From contig NZ_RCHN01000007.1 in NCBI RefSeq assembly GCF_003671495.1, forward strand, positions 122,276 to 186,275: DNA of 64,000 nucleotides, given 5' to 3'. The position numbers and the translations under genes were made by a program. Source of the stretch: Ketobacter sp. Its GTDB lineage: Bacteria; Pseudomonadota; Gammaproteobacteria; Pseudomonadales; Ketobacteraceae. Shown here in pieces: positions 17,751 through 27,342 of the stretch (its first letter is position 1; the number at the start of each line of letters is the position of its first letter). Below the pieces are notes generated by a model. It was given only the letters and a program-made list of their open reading frames with translations, made no database searches and was not told the DNA's origin.

Positions 17751-20053
17751 GCGGAGCGGGTTTGAACATTGCCATCGTCACCAAACAGTTTCAGCAGGAT
17801 GATCGGTAGCAGCACCAGATCCACCAGCACAGCGCATATGATGGTGATGATGGTGATCAGCCCCAGATCCTGATTGGGAATGAAATCCGAGAACAGCAGT
17901 GAGGTGAACGCGATGGACATCATGGCGGTGGTCAACAGCATGGCCACACCCACGGTGTCCATGGCGTAGCGCACCGAGTCGTGATTGTTGAAATGCAGCT
18001 GCTCGCGGGCGTATTTGTATTTGGCCAGGAAGTGGATGGTGTCGTCCACCACGATGCCCAGGGTGATGGTGATGCCCACGGACATGCCGAAGCCGATTTT
18101 GCCGCTGATCAAGGCCCAGATGCCGAACGCCATGGCGGCGGGAAACAGGTTGGGCACCATACTGATCAGGCCCAGGGACCAGGATCGGAACATGGAGATC
18201 AACAGCAGCGAAATACAAATCAACGCCACCACAAAGCCCTTCGACAGGTTGTTCACATTGGTGTACTGCATGTGAGCGAAGGCCAGGTTGGCACTGCCGA
18301 TGATGGCTTGTTTGGTGTCGAATTGATGCTGGTCCAGCCAGTGCTGAATGGTCAGCTCCAGGTCGATCAACTCCTTGTCGGAAAGCTGGTCATAGACCGC
18401 AATCACCCGGGTTTCCGAACGGTCAAAATTGATCAGGTTGTTGAGGTCCTGGCCAAAGGGCAACGACATTTCATACATCAACAGATACTGTGATGCCAGC
18501 TCGCGGGATTCCGGAATCCGGTACCAGTCGGGATCGTCCTCGTGCAGGTTCTTGTTCAAGGTTTTCATCACCTCCAGCAAGGAAGTGGTGAAGCGCAATT
18601 GCGGGTTTTCCTGCAGGTGTTGATCCAGATCCTCCAGCAGCCCCAGGTACTGTGGGTCGTAGATGCCGCCGTTTTCGGTGGCAGGGATGCTGATGTTCAC
18701 CACCACCGAACCACTGATGCGTTCGATCATGAAATCCATATTGCGGCGCACTTCCAGATCCTCGTCGAAGAACTCCACAAAATTATCATCGAGCCGGTTC
18801 ATGGGGATGAATGAGGCCAGTGCCACCATCACCAATACAAAGCCGACGATGATCTTGTTGGCGTGAGGCTGATAGAAGCGGATCAGTCCACCCATGCTGG
18901 GCAGAGTGTTGACGCCCTTGGCTTTACTGGGCAGGTAGTACACCACGGCAGGCAGAAAACTCAGGGAGGCCAGCATGGCGTACAGAATGCCCACGCCGGC
19001 GGCGGAGCCCATGTGGGCAAAGGGCGGCGATTCGCTGAAGTTCAGGGCAAAAAAGCTGATGGCGGTGGTGAGGCTGGTGAAAATGATGGGCGAGAAATTC
19101 ACCTCGATGCTTTTTTCCAGGGCGGTTTTTTTATCGAGGCCCCGGGCCAGACCCTGGGCGTAGTTCACCATCAGGTGAATGCAGTCGGCCATGGCAATGA
19201 TGACGATGATGGCGGGAGTGTTCACCAGAATGGGGGAAACTTTCACACCGCTCCACAATACTGCTCCCATTCCCGCCATGATGGAGAGCAGAGCCGTGGT
19301 GATGCAGGCCAGGTTGCCGATGACATCCCGCAGAGTGAAAATCAGGAAGGCAAACACCAGCACCAGGGCAAAGGGGAATATGGTGCGGCCGTCGTCCTCG
19401 ATGATGGCGGGCAGGGAGGTTTCCACCGCCACGCCGCCCACCACGCGAAAATCGATCTCCGGATACCGGGCATTGAGCCCGTCCACATATTCATGAACGT
19501 ACTGCACCACTTCCACGGCCGCCTCGCCATGATCGGAGTCCGGGAAGTTCAGGATCACCGACACCAGGGACAAATCCCCTTGCGGAGTGATCAGGTAGTC
19601 TTTCACCCCCACCTTGCTGGTGGCGTAGCGCTTGCGGGCCAGCAACTCCTGGGGGGAGAGGGCGTCCACATCCTCCACCAGGAACTCCACCATCAAATCG
19701 TCCCCGTCCACCCGGGTGTACAAATGATTGCTGAGGGATTCCACCCGTTGGGAGTAGGGAATCGACCAGCCGAACTCGGTGAGCTGCTGAATGGCTTTGA
19801 GGGCGTCGGGGCTGAACACGTTCCGGTTGCGGGGCTCCACCAACACCATCACGTTCTTATCGCTGGTGTAGTCCTCTTCAATCTGGATCAGGTTATTGAG
19901 GTTGGCATCACTGGCCTTGAAGAAATCCCGTTGATTGGCAGAGAACTGGGCGTCTTTGGCCCCCATTCCCAGCAGTAACGCCCCCAGAATCACCACTACG
20001 ATGCTGGTGATGCGATGATTCATCACCCATTGCGCCCAAGCTCGTGCTAACAC
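17687..20053 (-). CDS. RND-superfamily (MMPL/hydrophobe exporter type) membrane protein
   Basis: A 788-aa protein with two repeated halves. Each half has one membrane helix, a large extracytoplasmic loop, then five helices: helix at 13-33, loop to about 230, helices at about 235-370; helix near 400, loop to about 620, helices at about 625-765. Motifs such as IVVIIAMADCIHLMVNYAQG and SVGITITLGIVVDDTIHFLAKYKY, with acidic residues in the membrane, are those of RND/MMPL exporters that move lipids or hydrophobic compounds using the proton gradient. The start is GTG, with a G-rich RBS region; an internal ATG at 20023 is an alternative. No accessory periplasmic subunit is next to it. Confidence 0.85.
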   Translation of the reverse strand: MLARAWAQWVMNHRITSIVVVILGALLLGMGAKDAQFSANQRDFFKASDANLNNLIQIEEDYTSDKNVMVLVEPRNRNVFSPDALKAIQQLTEFGWSIPYSQRVESLSNHLYTRVDGDDLMVEFLVEDVDALSPQELLARKRYATSKVGVKDYLITPQGDLSLVSVILNFPDSDHGEAAVEVVQYVHEYVDGLNARYPEIDFRVVGGVAVETSLPAIIEDDGRTIFPFALVLVFAFLIFTLRDVIGNLACITTALLSIMAGMGAVLWSGVKVSPILVNTPAIIVIIAMADCIHLMVNYAQGLARGLDKKTALEKSIEVNFSPIIFTSLTTAISFFALNFSESPPFAHMGSAAGVGILYAMLASLSFLPAVVYYLPSKAKGVNTLPSMGGLIRFYQPHANKIIVGFVLVMVALASFIPMNRLDDNFVEFFDEDLEVRRNMDFMIERISGSVVVNISIPATENGGIYDPQYLGLLEDLDQHLQENPQLRFTTSLLEVMKTLNKNLHEDDPDWYRIPESRELASQYLLMYEMSLPFGQDLNNLINFDRSETRVIAVYDQLSDKELIDLELTIQHWLDQHQFDTKQAIIGSANLAFAHMQYTNVNNLSKGFVVALICISLLLISMFRSWSLGLISMVPNLFPAAMAFGIWALISGKIGFGMSVGITITLGIVVDDTIHFLAKYKYAREQLHFNNHDSVRYAMDTVGVAMLLTTAMMSIAFTSLLFSDFIPNQDLGLITIITIICAVLVDLVLLPIILLKLFGDDGNVQTRSAQFSAESGTDNSARLEGYSGP

Positions 20054-20163
20054 AACCGCCCCCTACTTCTACTTCTTGGTATATAACGTGTATTGCGTGG
20101 GACATTCTAAGGGAGGTGTCTTGCCGGTAACAGCGCTGGAAAGGACAGATAATTGTGACTTTA

Positions 20164-20218
20164 TGCCAGGACGGGCCCCCTCTGGCAGGAACCTCCGCAC
20201 CTGGGCGGTGCAGAGGTT
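20164..20218. repeat. Two adjacent inverted repeats between the large lipoprotein gene and the RND gene
   Basis: TGCCAG/CTGGCA (20164-20169 with 20182-20187) is followed by AACCTC-c-GCACC / GGTGC-a-GAGGTT (20190-20218), an 11-pair stem with one mismatch and a five-base loop. They lie just after the stop of the large lipoprotein gene (minus strand). No T-run follows on that strand, so termination is possible but not canonical. Confidence 0.35.
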
Positions 20219-20230
20219 GTAATGGCCAGG

Positions 20231-23200
20231 TCAGTAACGGGTCGGCGCCTGCGGCGACGGGCTGAAGCCCGCCTCGTCGAACGCGTCGGGAAGCGGTTGT
20301 GTCGCCGCGGTGGTTGCGCCGGTGTCGTTCAGGCCCAGGCTCTGGATCTGGAACTGGCTCGTAAGGTGGGCTGACTGGGCTGAGGATTGCGGAATGATGT
20401 CAGCAAACTCGGCTCCGTTGACGGCAACGATGTTGCTGAAAGCCATCAGCTCTGTGTGGGTGGCGAACAGGCGGCCATCCCGGTCACTGGCCACCAGCAG
20501 GCCGTTGTCGCCCAGGTTGAGGTCGAAGAGGGACCCGCCCACCACCAGGGAGTTGATGATGGCGCCTGCCGCATCGTGGCGGCGGATTTCCCCACCCCAG
20601 GTGGCGCTGTACAGGGTGCCCAGGGCGTCCACCGCAATGGCGCGGGAGGCACTGATGTTGATGGACGTCAGCAACGTAAGGGTTGCCGGGTGATAGACAT
20701 CCACCACCGAGCCGCTGAGTGCATAGAGCAGACCATCCTGGCCCAGGGTCAGGTCAATGTATTCCCGGGCGCCAAAGGGCTCGGCTTGCTTGCTGCTGAG
20801 GGTAAACCGGATGATGCCGGCATGGCTGTTCAGGGCCGTGTCCATGGACGTCACAAACACGTAATCACCCCAGTCGGCGATGCCGCCGTATGAGAGGTTA
20901 TTGACGGTGGCCCAATTGTCCGCCTGCAGATGTGACCAGCGATGGGTGCCGGGATCATAGACGCTCAGTTGGGGGGTGAAGGTCCCGTTGAAAATGGCGA
21001 TCCGGCCGTCATCCAGCAAGGTGACATCCCGTGGGTAGTCACAACAGCCGCCGGCGTCGGGCACGTTAACACGGCGCAGCAGTTCTCCGGCGTCGGAGTA
21101 CAAGCGTAATTCGCCGTCAAAGATGGCAAGGTAAGCACCTTCGTTCGCGGACCAGCCGCTCAGCGGGGTGGCCTGCACGCTGTCCAGATAGATGGGGCAG
21201 CTGGAGGTGGTGCGGAAGCGGATGCGATTGAGGCCTTTGCCGATGGGGAAGCTGAACTCGGACCAGCCGCTATTGCTGATGATGAAGGCGAAGGATTCCA
21301 CACCGGTGTCCACCAGCAGTTGCGAGAAATTGTTGCAGCCGCGGTAGGCCTGAACCGTAATCATGTTGCCGGCAAAATACCCGCTCCATTCCATATGGCT
21401 GCTGTCGTTGGCCGCGTGGCGCAGCGCATATTGACCTGTGTGGGCAACTTCATCGGTTACGGACCAGGCACTCAAGTCACTGGCTTCCCAGCCAGCAGGC
21501 AGGCCGTTTTCAAAGGAGAGGGTCAGCTCGCTGATGGGCGGCGGGTATGACCCGCTGTCGGTGGGGTCGGTGCCCGTTTGCGCTTCCTCGTAGTTGGAAG
21601 CGCCGTCGCCATCCAGGTCCTGTTCTGCATCGAGGGCATCATTGGGTGCCAGGCCGTAACGCACCTCCCAGCCATCCTGCATGCCGTCGCCATCGCTGTC
21701 GGGCTTGTTCGCCAGGGTGCCATATACGGAGGCTTCTTCGTAGTCGTCGAGGCCGTCGTCATCGCTATCCCGCCGGTTGGGGTTGGCGTGATGCCGGTAT
21801 TCCTCGCTGTTGATCAGCAGGTCTCCGTCGGGGTCGCCGTTGGCGTCATCGGTAAAGTAAGGGTCCAATCCGTGGCGTCGTTCCCAAGCGGTGGGCAAGC
21901 CATCCTGGTCGTAGTCCTGTTGGGTGTTGATGGCAGAAAGGATGCCGTCATCGGACAGGATGTAGAGCACCAGATCGCTGCCCAGCAGAATGTGCCCACC
22001 CTGGTTGAACTGCCATTGGGCCTCGCCGCTGGCGCGGTCCAGTGCATGGGTGGTGGTGGCAGAGCTTACGATCACCAGGTTGCGGGTCACAATGATGTTG
22101 CCGTCCAGTGAGCTGGGGCCGGTCCACTCCCAGATCAGGTTGCCATCAGTGAGGGAGCGCGCCTGCAGGCTGGTGCCGCTGGCCACATAAAGGGTGTTCC
22201 CGGCGTAGGCAGGCTGCGGGGCAAACTGGCCGCTCAATTGCCACTCCAGCGCAAGCTGGTCCAGATTGAAATTGATCAGGCGGCCGCTTTCCACCACCAG
22301 GGCCTGTCCGGTGCCGGTGAGAACAGGGGCAAAATTCACGCTGTAGCCATGCCAGCTGTAGTCCGGGTCAGGAATGCTGCCCAATGCAGAGCCATCGTTC
22401 CGGGCCAACAGGTACAGGGCACCGTCCATGTATCCGGTGACCAGCTGCTCGTTGACGGCGGGGGTCCAACCGCTGAATTGGGGCAGGTTGGCAAACCACA
22501 GAGACGTGCCGCTGGACAGGTCGAAGGCCTGGGCGCCGCCATAGGCGCCCGCGTTGACATAGACGGCATCGCCATAGGGGGTTGGCGCCAGATAGTGTTC
22601 CCACTGGGCCCCGAACAGGCTGGTGTACTGGACGCTGCCGGTGGTGGCCTCAAAACTGTACAGGAAGGGCTTGTCGCTGCAGCTGCTGCACTCTTTGCCC
22701 ACCTGCAGCAGGACCTGACCGTCAGCATAGGCGGGCGGGTTCACCGAAAACACGCGTTGGTTGAAATCGTGGCGCCAGGACTCATTGCCGTCCACGCTGC
22801 GAACGGCGCTTAATGAGTGGTCCCCCACGATGAACACCATATCACCGTTGCTGACCGGGGGATGATAATCCGCCGCACCCAGCTCGGATTGCCAGAGCAG
22901 CGAAAACCCATCGGGGTGCAGGGTCACCGGCACATGGCCATCGTGGCTGGCGTTGCCCTGGAGGGTGACCCAGTCTGCTGCCGGGGGCTCTTCCACAAAA
23001 ATGGTCACCCGGGTCTCACGGGAGATGGAGCTATTATGGCTGGCGGTATAGCTGAAATGATCCCAGCCGGTATAACCGCTGGCCGGGGTATAGGTCAGAT
23101 TGGGTGCGGTGCCACTGAGGGTGCCGTACTGCGGCGCGCCGACCTGGTATTGAAACTGGCTGCTGTCAATGTCGCTGGCGTTCAGCGTGATGCCCGTGGC

Positions 23201-23329
23201 CGTGTTGGCAGGGGTGGTTAAATTGATGTCGGTGGTGGTGGGCTTGCAGCCTGCCATGAGCAGTGCCGCCACAATATAAACACCTGTATAGGCGCCTGTG
23301 CGCGCCAGTGACCGGTGGAAGATCCCCAT
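20231..23329 (-). CDS. Large lipoprotein with cadherin-like, PQQ-propeller and thrombospondin-type-3 calcium repeats
   Basis: A 1032-aa protein starting at ATG 23327-23329 with AAGGA 7 bases upstream; a TTG two codons earlier is less likely. It has a lipobox (LLMAG-C28). A small beta domain follows (QYGTLSGTAPNLTYTPASGYTG, about residues 65-95), of the type seen in cadherin-like/Big_9 repeats. Residues about 120-430 carry PQQ-like propeller blades. Residues about 465-595 carry at least four TSP3-type Ca-binding repeats (DYDQDGLP, DSDDDGLDDYEE, DSDGDGMQDGWE, DLDGDGASNYEE). A jelly-roll-like module and a second six-bladed-like propeller follow. Probably a surface or periplasmic protein of unknown role. 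Confidence 0.75.
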   Translation of the reverse strand: MGIFHRSLARTGAYTGVYIVAALLMAGCKPTTTDINLTTPANTATGITLNASDIDSSQFQYQVGAPQYGTLSGTAPNLTYTPASGYTGWDHFSYTASHNSSISRETRVTIFVEEPPAADWVTLQGNASHDGHVPVTLHPDGFSLLWQSELGAADYHPPVSNGDMVFIVGDHSLSAVRSVDGNESWRHDFNQRVFSVNPPAYADGQVLLQVGKECSSCSDKPFLYSFEATTGSVQYTSLFGAQWEHYLAPTPYGDAVYVNAGAYGGAQAFDLSSGTSLWFANLPQFSGWTPAVNEQLVTGYMDGALYLLARNDGSALGSIPDPDYSWHGYSVNFAPVLTGTGQALVVESGRLINFNLDQLALEWQLSGQFAPQPAYAGNTLYVASGTSLQARSLTDGNLIWEWTGPSSLDGNIIVTRNLVIVSSATTTHALDRASGEAQWQFNQGGHILLGSDLVLYILSDDGILSAINTQQDYDQDGLPTAWERRHGLDPYFTDDANGDPDGDLLINSEEYRHHANPNRRDSDDDGLDDYEEASVYGTLANKPDSDGDGMQDGWEVRYGLAPNDALDAEQDLDGDGASNYEEAQTGTDPTDSGSYPPPISELTLSFENGLPAGWEASDLSAWSVTDEVAHTGQYALRHAANDSSHMEWSGYFAGNMITVQAYRGCNNFSQLLVDTGVESFAFIISNSGWSEFSFPIGKGLNRIRFRTTSSCPIYLDSVQATPLSGWSANEGAYLAIFDGELRLYSDAGELLRRVNVPDAGGCCDYPRDVTLLDDGRIAIFNGTFTPQLSVYDPGTHRWSHLQADNWATVNNLSYGGIADWGDYVFVTSMDTALNSHAGIIRFTLSSKQAEPFGAREYIDLTLGQDGLLYALSGSVVDVYHPATLTLLTSINISASRAIAVDALGTLYSATWGGEIRRHDAAGAIINSLVVGGSLFDLNLGDNGLLVASDRDGRLFATHTELMAFSNIVAVNGAEFADIIPQSSAQSAHLTSQFQIQSLGLNDTGATTAATQPLPDAFDEAGFSPSPQAPTRY

Positions 23330-23368
23330 GTGCAATTCCTTTTATGGCTTTTTTTATTGGTGTTATCA

Positions 23369-23403
23369 GCAGGATGGGGTGGCGCTGGCTCACGCCATCC
23401 TGC
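23369..23403. repeat. Strong hairpin between yqhA-like gene and lipoprotein gene
   Basis: GCAGGATGG (23369-23377) pairs perfectly with CCATCCTGC (23395-23403); inside it, GTG and CAC add three pairs across a one-base mismatch. It sits 3' of the yqhA-like gene and 5' of the lipoprotein gene, both leftward. No T-run follows on the minus strand, so it may be an RNA-stability or partial termination element. Confidence 0.4.
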
Positions 23404-23467
23404 CCCCATGGTATTGGGGCAGGGGGTGAAGTCAAGGGCGTGGTAACGAATTAGCGGGGCAGCAACA

Positions 23468-23986
23468 TCACTTGGAGAGCGCTTTTGCCGCCCGGTCCAT
23501 TTTGTCCATCACCTGCATGCACAGGGCGGAGAGTACAAATCCCATGTGGACAATCAATAACCACATTAATTTGGTCTCTCCCAGGCCGCTGGCATCGGGT
23601 TTGAACTCCATATACACTTTCAGCAGGTGGATGGCAGATATCGCCACAATCGACGCAGATACCTTCAGTTTTAACGATCCAGAGTCCATTTTGCCCAGCC
23701 AGGAGAGCTTTTCCTGGCCTTCGTCGATGTCGATTTTGGAGACGAAGTTCTCATAACCGGAGAACATCACCATCACCACCAGGCTGCCCACCAGGGTCAG
23801 GTCCACCAGGGTCAGGATCTGCAGGATCAGGGTTTGCTCCGGCATGGTGAGCAGGGAGGGTAAGATGTGCACCAGCTCCTGGAAGAATTTGAAGGCCAGT
23901 ACCAGCAGCAGCAGGCTCAGGCCCAGGTAAACCGGGGCCATGATCCAGCGGCTGGCGTAGAGTGCTTTTTCGATCAATGATTCCAT
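23468..23986 (-). CDS. YqhA/UPF0114 family inner-membrane protein
   Basis: 172 aa from ATG 23984-23986; the frame extends further upstream, but this start matches the family ([22 protein letters not shown]). Three to four membrane helices are visible (about residues 14-36, 54-77, 103-125, 134-158). ESLIE....SRW...P.YLGL and the middle [28 protein letters not shown] block are typical of the UPF0114 (TIGR00645) family, whose function is unknown. RBS candidate AGGAA lies about 10 bases upstream. Confidence 0.88.
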   Translation of the reverse strand: MESLIEKALYASRWIMAPVYLGLSLLLLVLAFKFFQELVHILPSLLTMPEQTLILQILTLVDLTLVGSLVVMVMFSGYENFVSKIDIDEGQEKLSWLGKMDSGSLKLKVSASIVAISAIHLLKVYMEFKPDASGLGETKLMWLLIVHMGFVLSALCMQVMDKMDRAAKALSK

Positions 23987-24153
23987 GGGAACGTGATTCC
24001 TGAGAGACCGTACGGTGATGGCAAAGATACCGGATTTTTGGGGACGGGTCACGGTTTGGCAAGGTTGTGTGAGGGGGAGGTTGGTTTGGTTAAACGCTTG
24101 AGACTACAATTGTTTTAATTGTTCATCATTCAATACCCGGCAGAGCACCCCCT

Positions 24154-25950
24154 GTGACCAGTATGCAAAAAGGTAAAGCCAGCTTCATGCAGCCCAGCAT
24201 CCGCATCGATGTGCGCTGGGTTTTGGATGGCCTGTTCGAGGACGGCCGCATCAGCGAGCGGGACATGAACTTCATCGCCGGACAGCGGCGTGAGAAGAAT
24301 GAACTGAACTGGAACCCCCTGCAGTTTGTGGCCAAGTTCGACCTGGCGGACCAGCAGTTTGAAAGCCGCAAGCTGGATCTGGACAACCTCACCGAGTGGC
24401 TGGCCAAGCGGGCCAATCAGCCCATCTATCACATTGATCCGTTGAAGGTGGACGTGGGCGCCACCACCGCCATCATGTCGTTCCAGTTTGCCGAACGTCA
24501 CGAGATCCTGGCGGTGGCGGTGGACGACGAAACCGTCACCATCACCAGTGGGCAGCCGTTCCTGAGTGAGTGGGAGCAGGGCCTGGAGCAGACCCTAAAA
24601 GGCAAGCGCATCAAGCGGGTCATCACCAATCCCGCAGACATCCGCCGTTTCACCCTGGAATTCTACAATCTGGCCCGTTCCGTGAAAGGGGCCAGTGGCG
24701 GCAAGGCCCCCTCCACGGTGACCAACTTTGAACAGCTGTTGCAGTTGGGGGAACTCAGTTCCCCGGACGCCAACGACCAGCACATCGTCAAGATCGTGGA
24801 TTGGCTGCTGCAGTACGCGTTCGACCAGCGCGCCAGTGATATTCACCTGGAACCGCGCCGGGAGCACGGCAATATCCGCTTCCGCATTGATGGGGTGCTG
24901 CACGATGTGTATGAGCTGCCGGCGCCGGTCATGGCGGCGGTCACCAGCCGGATCAAGATCCTTGGCCGGATGGATGTGGCGGAAAAACGCAGGCCCCAGG
25001 ATGGCCGCCTGAAAACCAAGAGCACCGAGGGGGATGAAGTGGAACTGCGCTTGTCCACCCTGCCCACCGCCTTCGGTGAGAAGATGGTGATGCGGATCTT
25101 CGACCCGGAAGTGCTGGTGCGCTCCGCGGCGCAGATGGGCCTGGCGGACGACGATTATGAACGCTGGAATCATATGGTGTCCCAGCCCAACGGCATTGTG
25201 CTGGTGACCGGGCCCACCGGTTCCGGTAAAACCACCACCCTCTATTCCACCCTCAAGCAGCTGGCCACCCGGGAAGTGAATGTCTGTACCATCGAAGACC
25301 CCATCGAGATGGTGGAGCCTTCCTTTAACCAGATGCAGGTGATGGACAACATTGACCTGACCTTCGCCGACGGGGTCAAGGCCTTGCTGCGGCAGGATCC
25401 GGACATCATCATGGTGGGGGAAATCCGCAACCTGGAGACCGCCAACATGGCCATTCAGGCGGCGCTCACCGGGCACCTGGTGATCTCCACCCTGCACACC
25501 AACGATGCGCCTTCCGCCATTGTGCGCCTGACCGACCTGGGGGTGCCCCCCTATATGATCTCGGCGACCCTGCTGGGGGTCATGGCCCAGCGCCTGGTGC
25601 GGACCCTGTGCCCCCACTGCAAACGGGATGCCTTTATTGATGCGGAAGCCTGGGAGACTTTGATTTCACCCTGGAAAGGCCGGCAACCGGAGAAGATCAA
25701 AACCCCGGTGGGCTGCCTGGAATGCCGCAAAACCGGCTATCTGGGCCGGGTGGGCATTTACGAAGTGATGCCCCTGTCCCAGGATCTTAAGGATATGATC
25801 AGTCACAATGCGGAACTGGCGGAAATCCGCAAACAAGCCATGAAAGAGGGCATGCGCACCCTGCGTTTGAGCGGGGCCCAGAAGGTGGCGGCGGGCCTCA
25901 CCACGGCGGAAGAGGTGATGCGGGTGGCCCCGGCGGTCAGCAGCACCTAG
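24154..25950 (+). CDS. GspE/PilB-type secretion or pilus ATPase
   Basis: 598 aa from a GTG start (ATG at 24163 or 24187 are alternatives). An N-terminal GspE_N-like region (about 70-200) is followed by the hexameric ATPase core: Walker A GPTGSGKTT at residue 353, Asp box TIEDPIE, Walker B region DPDIIMVGEIR and the His box TGHLVISTLHTNDAP. A zinc-binding tetra-Cys set lies at CPHC (about residue 486) and CLEC before RKTGYLGRVGIYEVM. No other pilus or type II secretion genes are adjacent, so it is a solitary member; which machine it powers cannot be told from here. Confidence 0.9.
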   Translation: MTSMQKGKASFMQPSIRIDVRWVLDGLFEDGRISERDMNFIAGQRREKNELNWNPLQFVAKFDLADQQFESRKLDLDNLTEWLAKRANQPIYHIDPLKVDVGATTAIMSFQFAERHEILAVAVDDETVTITSGQPFLSEWEQGLEQTLKGKRIKRVITNPADIRRFTLEFYNLARSVKGASGGKAPSTVTNFEQLLQLGELSSPDANDQHIVKIVDWLLQYAFDQRASDIHLEPRREHGNIRFRIDGVLHDVYELPAPVMAAVTSRIKILGRMDVAEKRRPQDGRLKTKSTEGDEVELRLSTLPTAFGEKMVMRIFDPEVLVRSAAQMGLADDDYERWNHMVSQPNGIVLVTGPTGSGKTTTLYSTLKQLATREVNVCTIEDPIEMVEPSFNQMQVMDNIDLTFADGVKALLRQDPDIIMVGEIRNLETANMAIQAALTGHLVISTLHTNDAPSAIVRLTDLGVPPYMISATLLGVMAQRLVRTLCPHCKRDAFIDAEAWETLISPWKGRQPEKIKTPVGCLECRKTGYLGRVGIYEVMPLSQDLKDMISHNAELAEIRKQAMKEGMRTLRLSGAQKVAAGLTTAEEVMRVAPAVSST

Positions 25951-26060
25951 CCTAAACTGTGAATCCGTTGTTAGAATGGGCGCTCCCGTTGTTGCACACT
26001 CGCCAGGGGCAAGGCAGGGTAGGCACTGCAGTCTGAAAATAAAAATAAGAAGAGTCTTTC

Positions 26061-27341
26061 ATGAGTACCCTGTTGTCGGCGTTTTCACCGCTTCGAAATC
26101 TAAAATTGCTGTTTGTTCGGCCAGCGTCCAATTTTCCGGTGCTGGATGGATTTCGTGCGCTCTCCATGTTGATGATCATGGTGTTCCACACCTTCAGTAT
26201 TTACTCCGTGGTGCACCCGGATGTGGAGCTGATCGATATGGTGAACGCCAGCACCTGGTCCGCCTGGGTGTGGAATGCGGACAAGAGTGTGGATATTTTC
26301 TTCGTCATCAGCGGGTTCCTGATCACCGGTATTCTGTTGCGGCAGATTGATAAGGAAAACCGCATCCGCTTCGGCAACTTTTACTTCCGCCGCTTTTTGC
26401 GCTTGAGCCCGGCCTATTGGCTGGTGTTGGCGTTGTACGCCTGGATGGGCTATGTGGCCATGGATGCAGAAGGCCGTGAGCAGCTCAATCTGCACAACAT
26501 CTGGACCAATGTGCTCTACATCAATAATTTTGTGCCCTATGACGAACAGGCCATGAACTGGACCTGGACCCTGGCCATCGAGGAACAGTTCTACCTCATC
26601 TACCCGCTGATTCTGTTGTTGCTGGTGAAGTACACCCGGCGGCCTCTGCTGGGCTTGTGGGCTCTGATCGGTGTGTCGTTCCTGGTGCGGTTTCTGGTGA
26701 TCATGACCGACGAACCCATTCGCACCATGTCCGGCAGTCAGGTGGTGATTGACCAGGAATTTCATGCCTACCATTTCTCGGTGCTCTACGACAATCTGTA
26801 CACCCGCTTCGGGGCACTGCTGTGCGGCTGTATTGCCGCCTTCTACTACTTTCATCACGAGCAGGCGCTGCGCAATTTCCTCAACTCCACCTGGGGCAAA
26901 GTCTGCGAGTTCGCCAGCTTCGGCATCATCATCCTGCTGATGTGGTTACCGGTGGTCAGCACCCGTATGGACGATCAGCAGACCCTCACCATCCTGTACC
27001 AGACCTTCAGTCGAAATCTGTTCAGTGGCGCGGTGGCGTATCTGGCCCTGGTCTGCCTGGAAAAAAGTTACCTGAGTTGGTTTTTGAATCTGCTGTTCTC
27101 CAATCGCATCTGGTATCCCCTGGCGCAGCTGTCCTATTCCATGTACCTGTTGCATGTGTTCCCCATCCTGATTCTGGTGCAGATGGGGGTGAACGCCATG
27201 CAGCAGTATCCGGAGCGCTATGATTACACCCATTGGCAGGCCATGAGTCTGATCTGTCTGTATTCCACCATCATCACCATTCTCGGGGCGGTGGTCATTT
27301 ATCTGCTGATCGAACGCCCGATTATGAACCTGCGGAAATAA
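26061..27341 (+). CDS. Acyltransferase 3 (OafA/YrhL) family membrane protein
   Basis: 426 aa with about ten membrane helices. The family signature is clear: FPVLDGFRALSMLMIMVFHTF near the N-terminus with the catalytic His, then DIFFVISGFLITGILLR, RRFLRLSPAYWLVL and NWTWTLAIEEQFYLIYPLILL. These enzymes O-acylate sugars of surface polysaccharides, peptidoglycan or exported lipids at the inner membrane. It overlaps no neighbour but ends 1 base before the next ORF, a clear operon pair with a large membrane protein. Substrate is unknown; a glycan in the nearby LPS locus is plausible. Confidence 0.9.
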   Translation: MSTLLSAFSPLRNLKLLFVRPASNFPVLDGFRALSMLMIMVFHTFSIYSVVHPDVELIDMVNASTWSAWVWNADKSVDIFFVISGFLITGILLRQIDKENRIRFGNFYFRRFLRLSPAYWLVLALYAWMGYVAMDAEGREQLNLHNIWTNVLYINNFVPYDEQAMNWTWTLAIEEQFYLIYPLILLLLVKYTRRPLLGLWALIGVSFLVRFLVIMTDEPIRTMSGSQVVIDQEFHAYHFSVLYDNLYTRFGALLCGCIAAFYYFHHEQALRNFLNSTWGKVCEFASFGIIILLMWLPVVSTRMDDQQTLTILYQTFSRNLFSGAVAYLALVCLEKSYLSWFLNLLFSNRIWYPLAQLSYSMYLLHVFPILILVQMGVNAMQQYPERYDYTHWQAMSLICLYSTIITILGAVVIYLLIERPIMNLRK

Positions 27342-27342
27342 C

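Noticed and set aside
18863..19978. 371-codon plus-strand frame inside the RND gene
   Set aside because: Shadow of the exporter gene; composition is His/Gln-rich and shows no domain.
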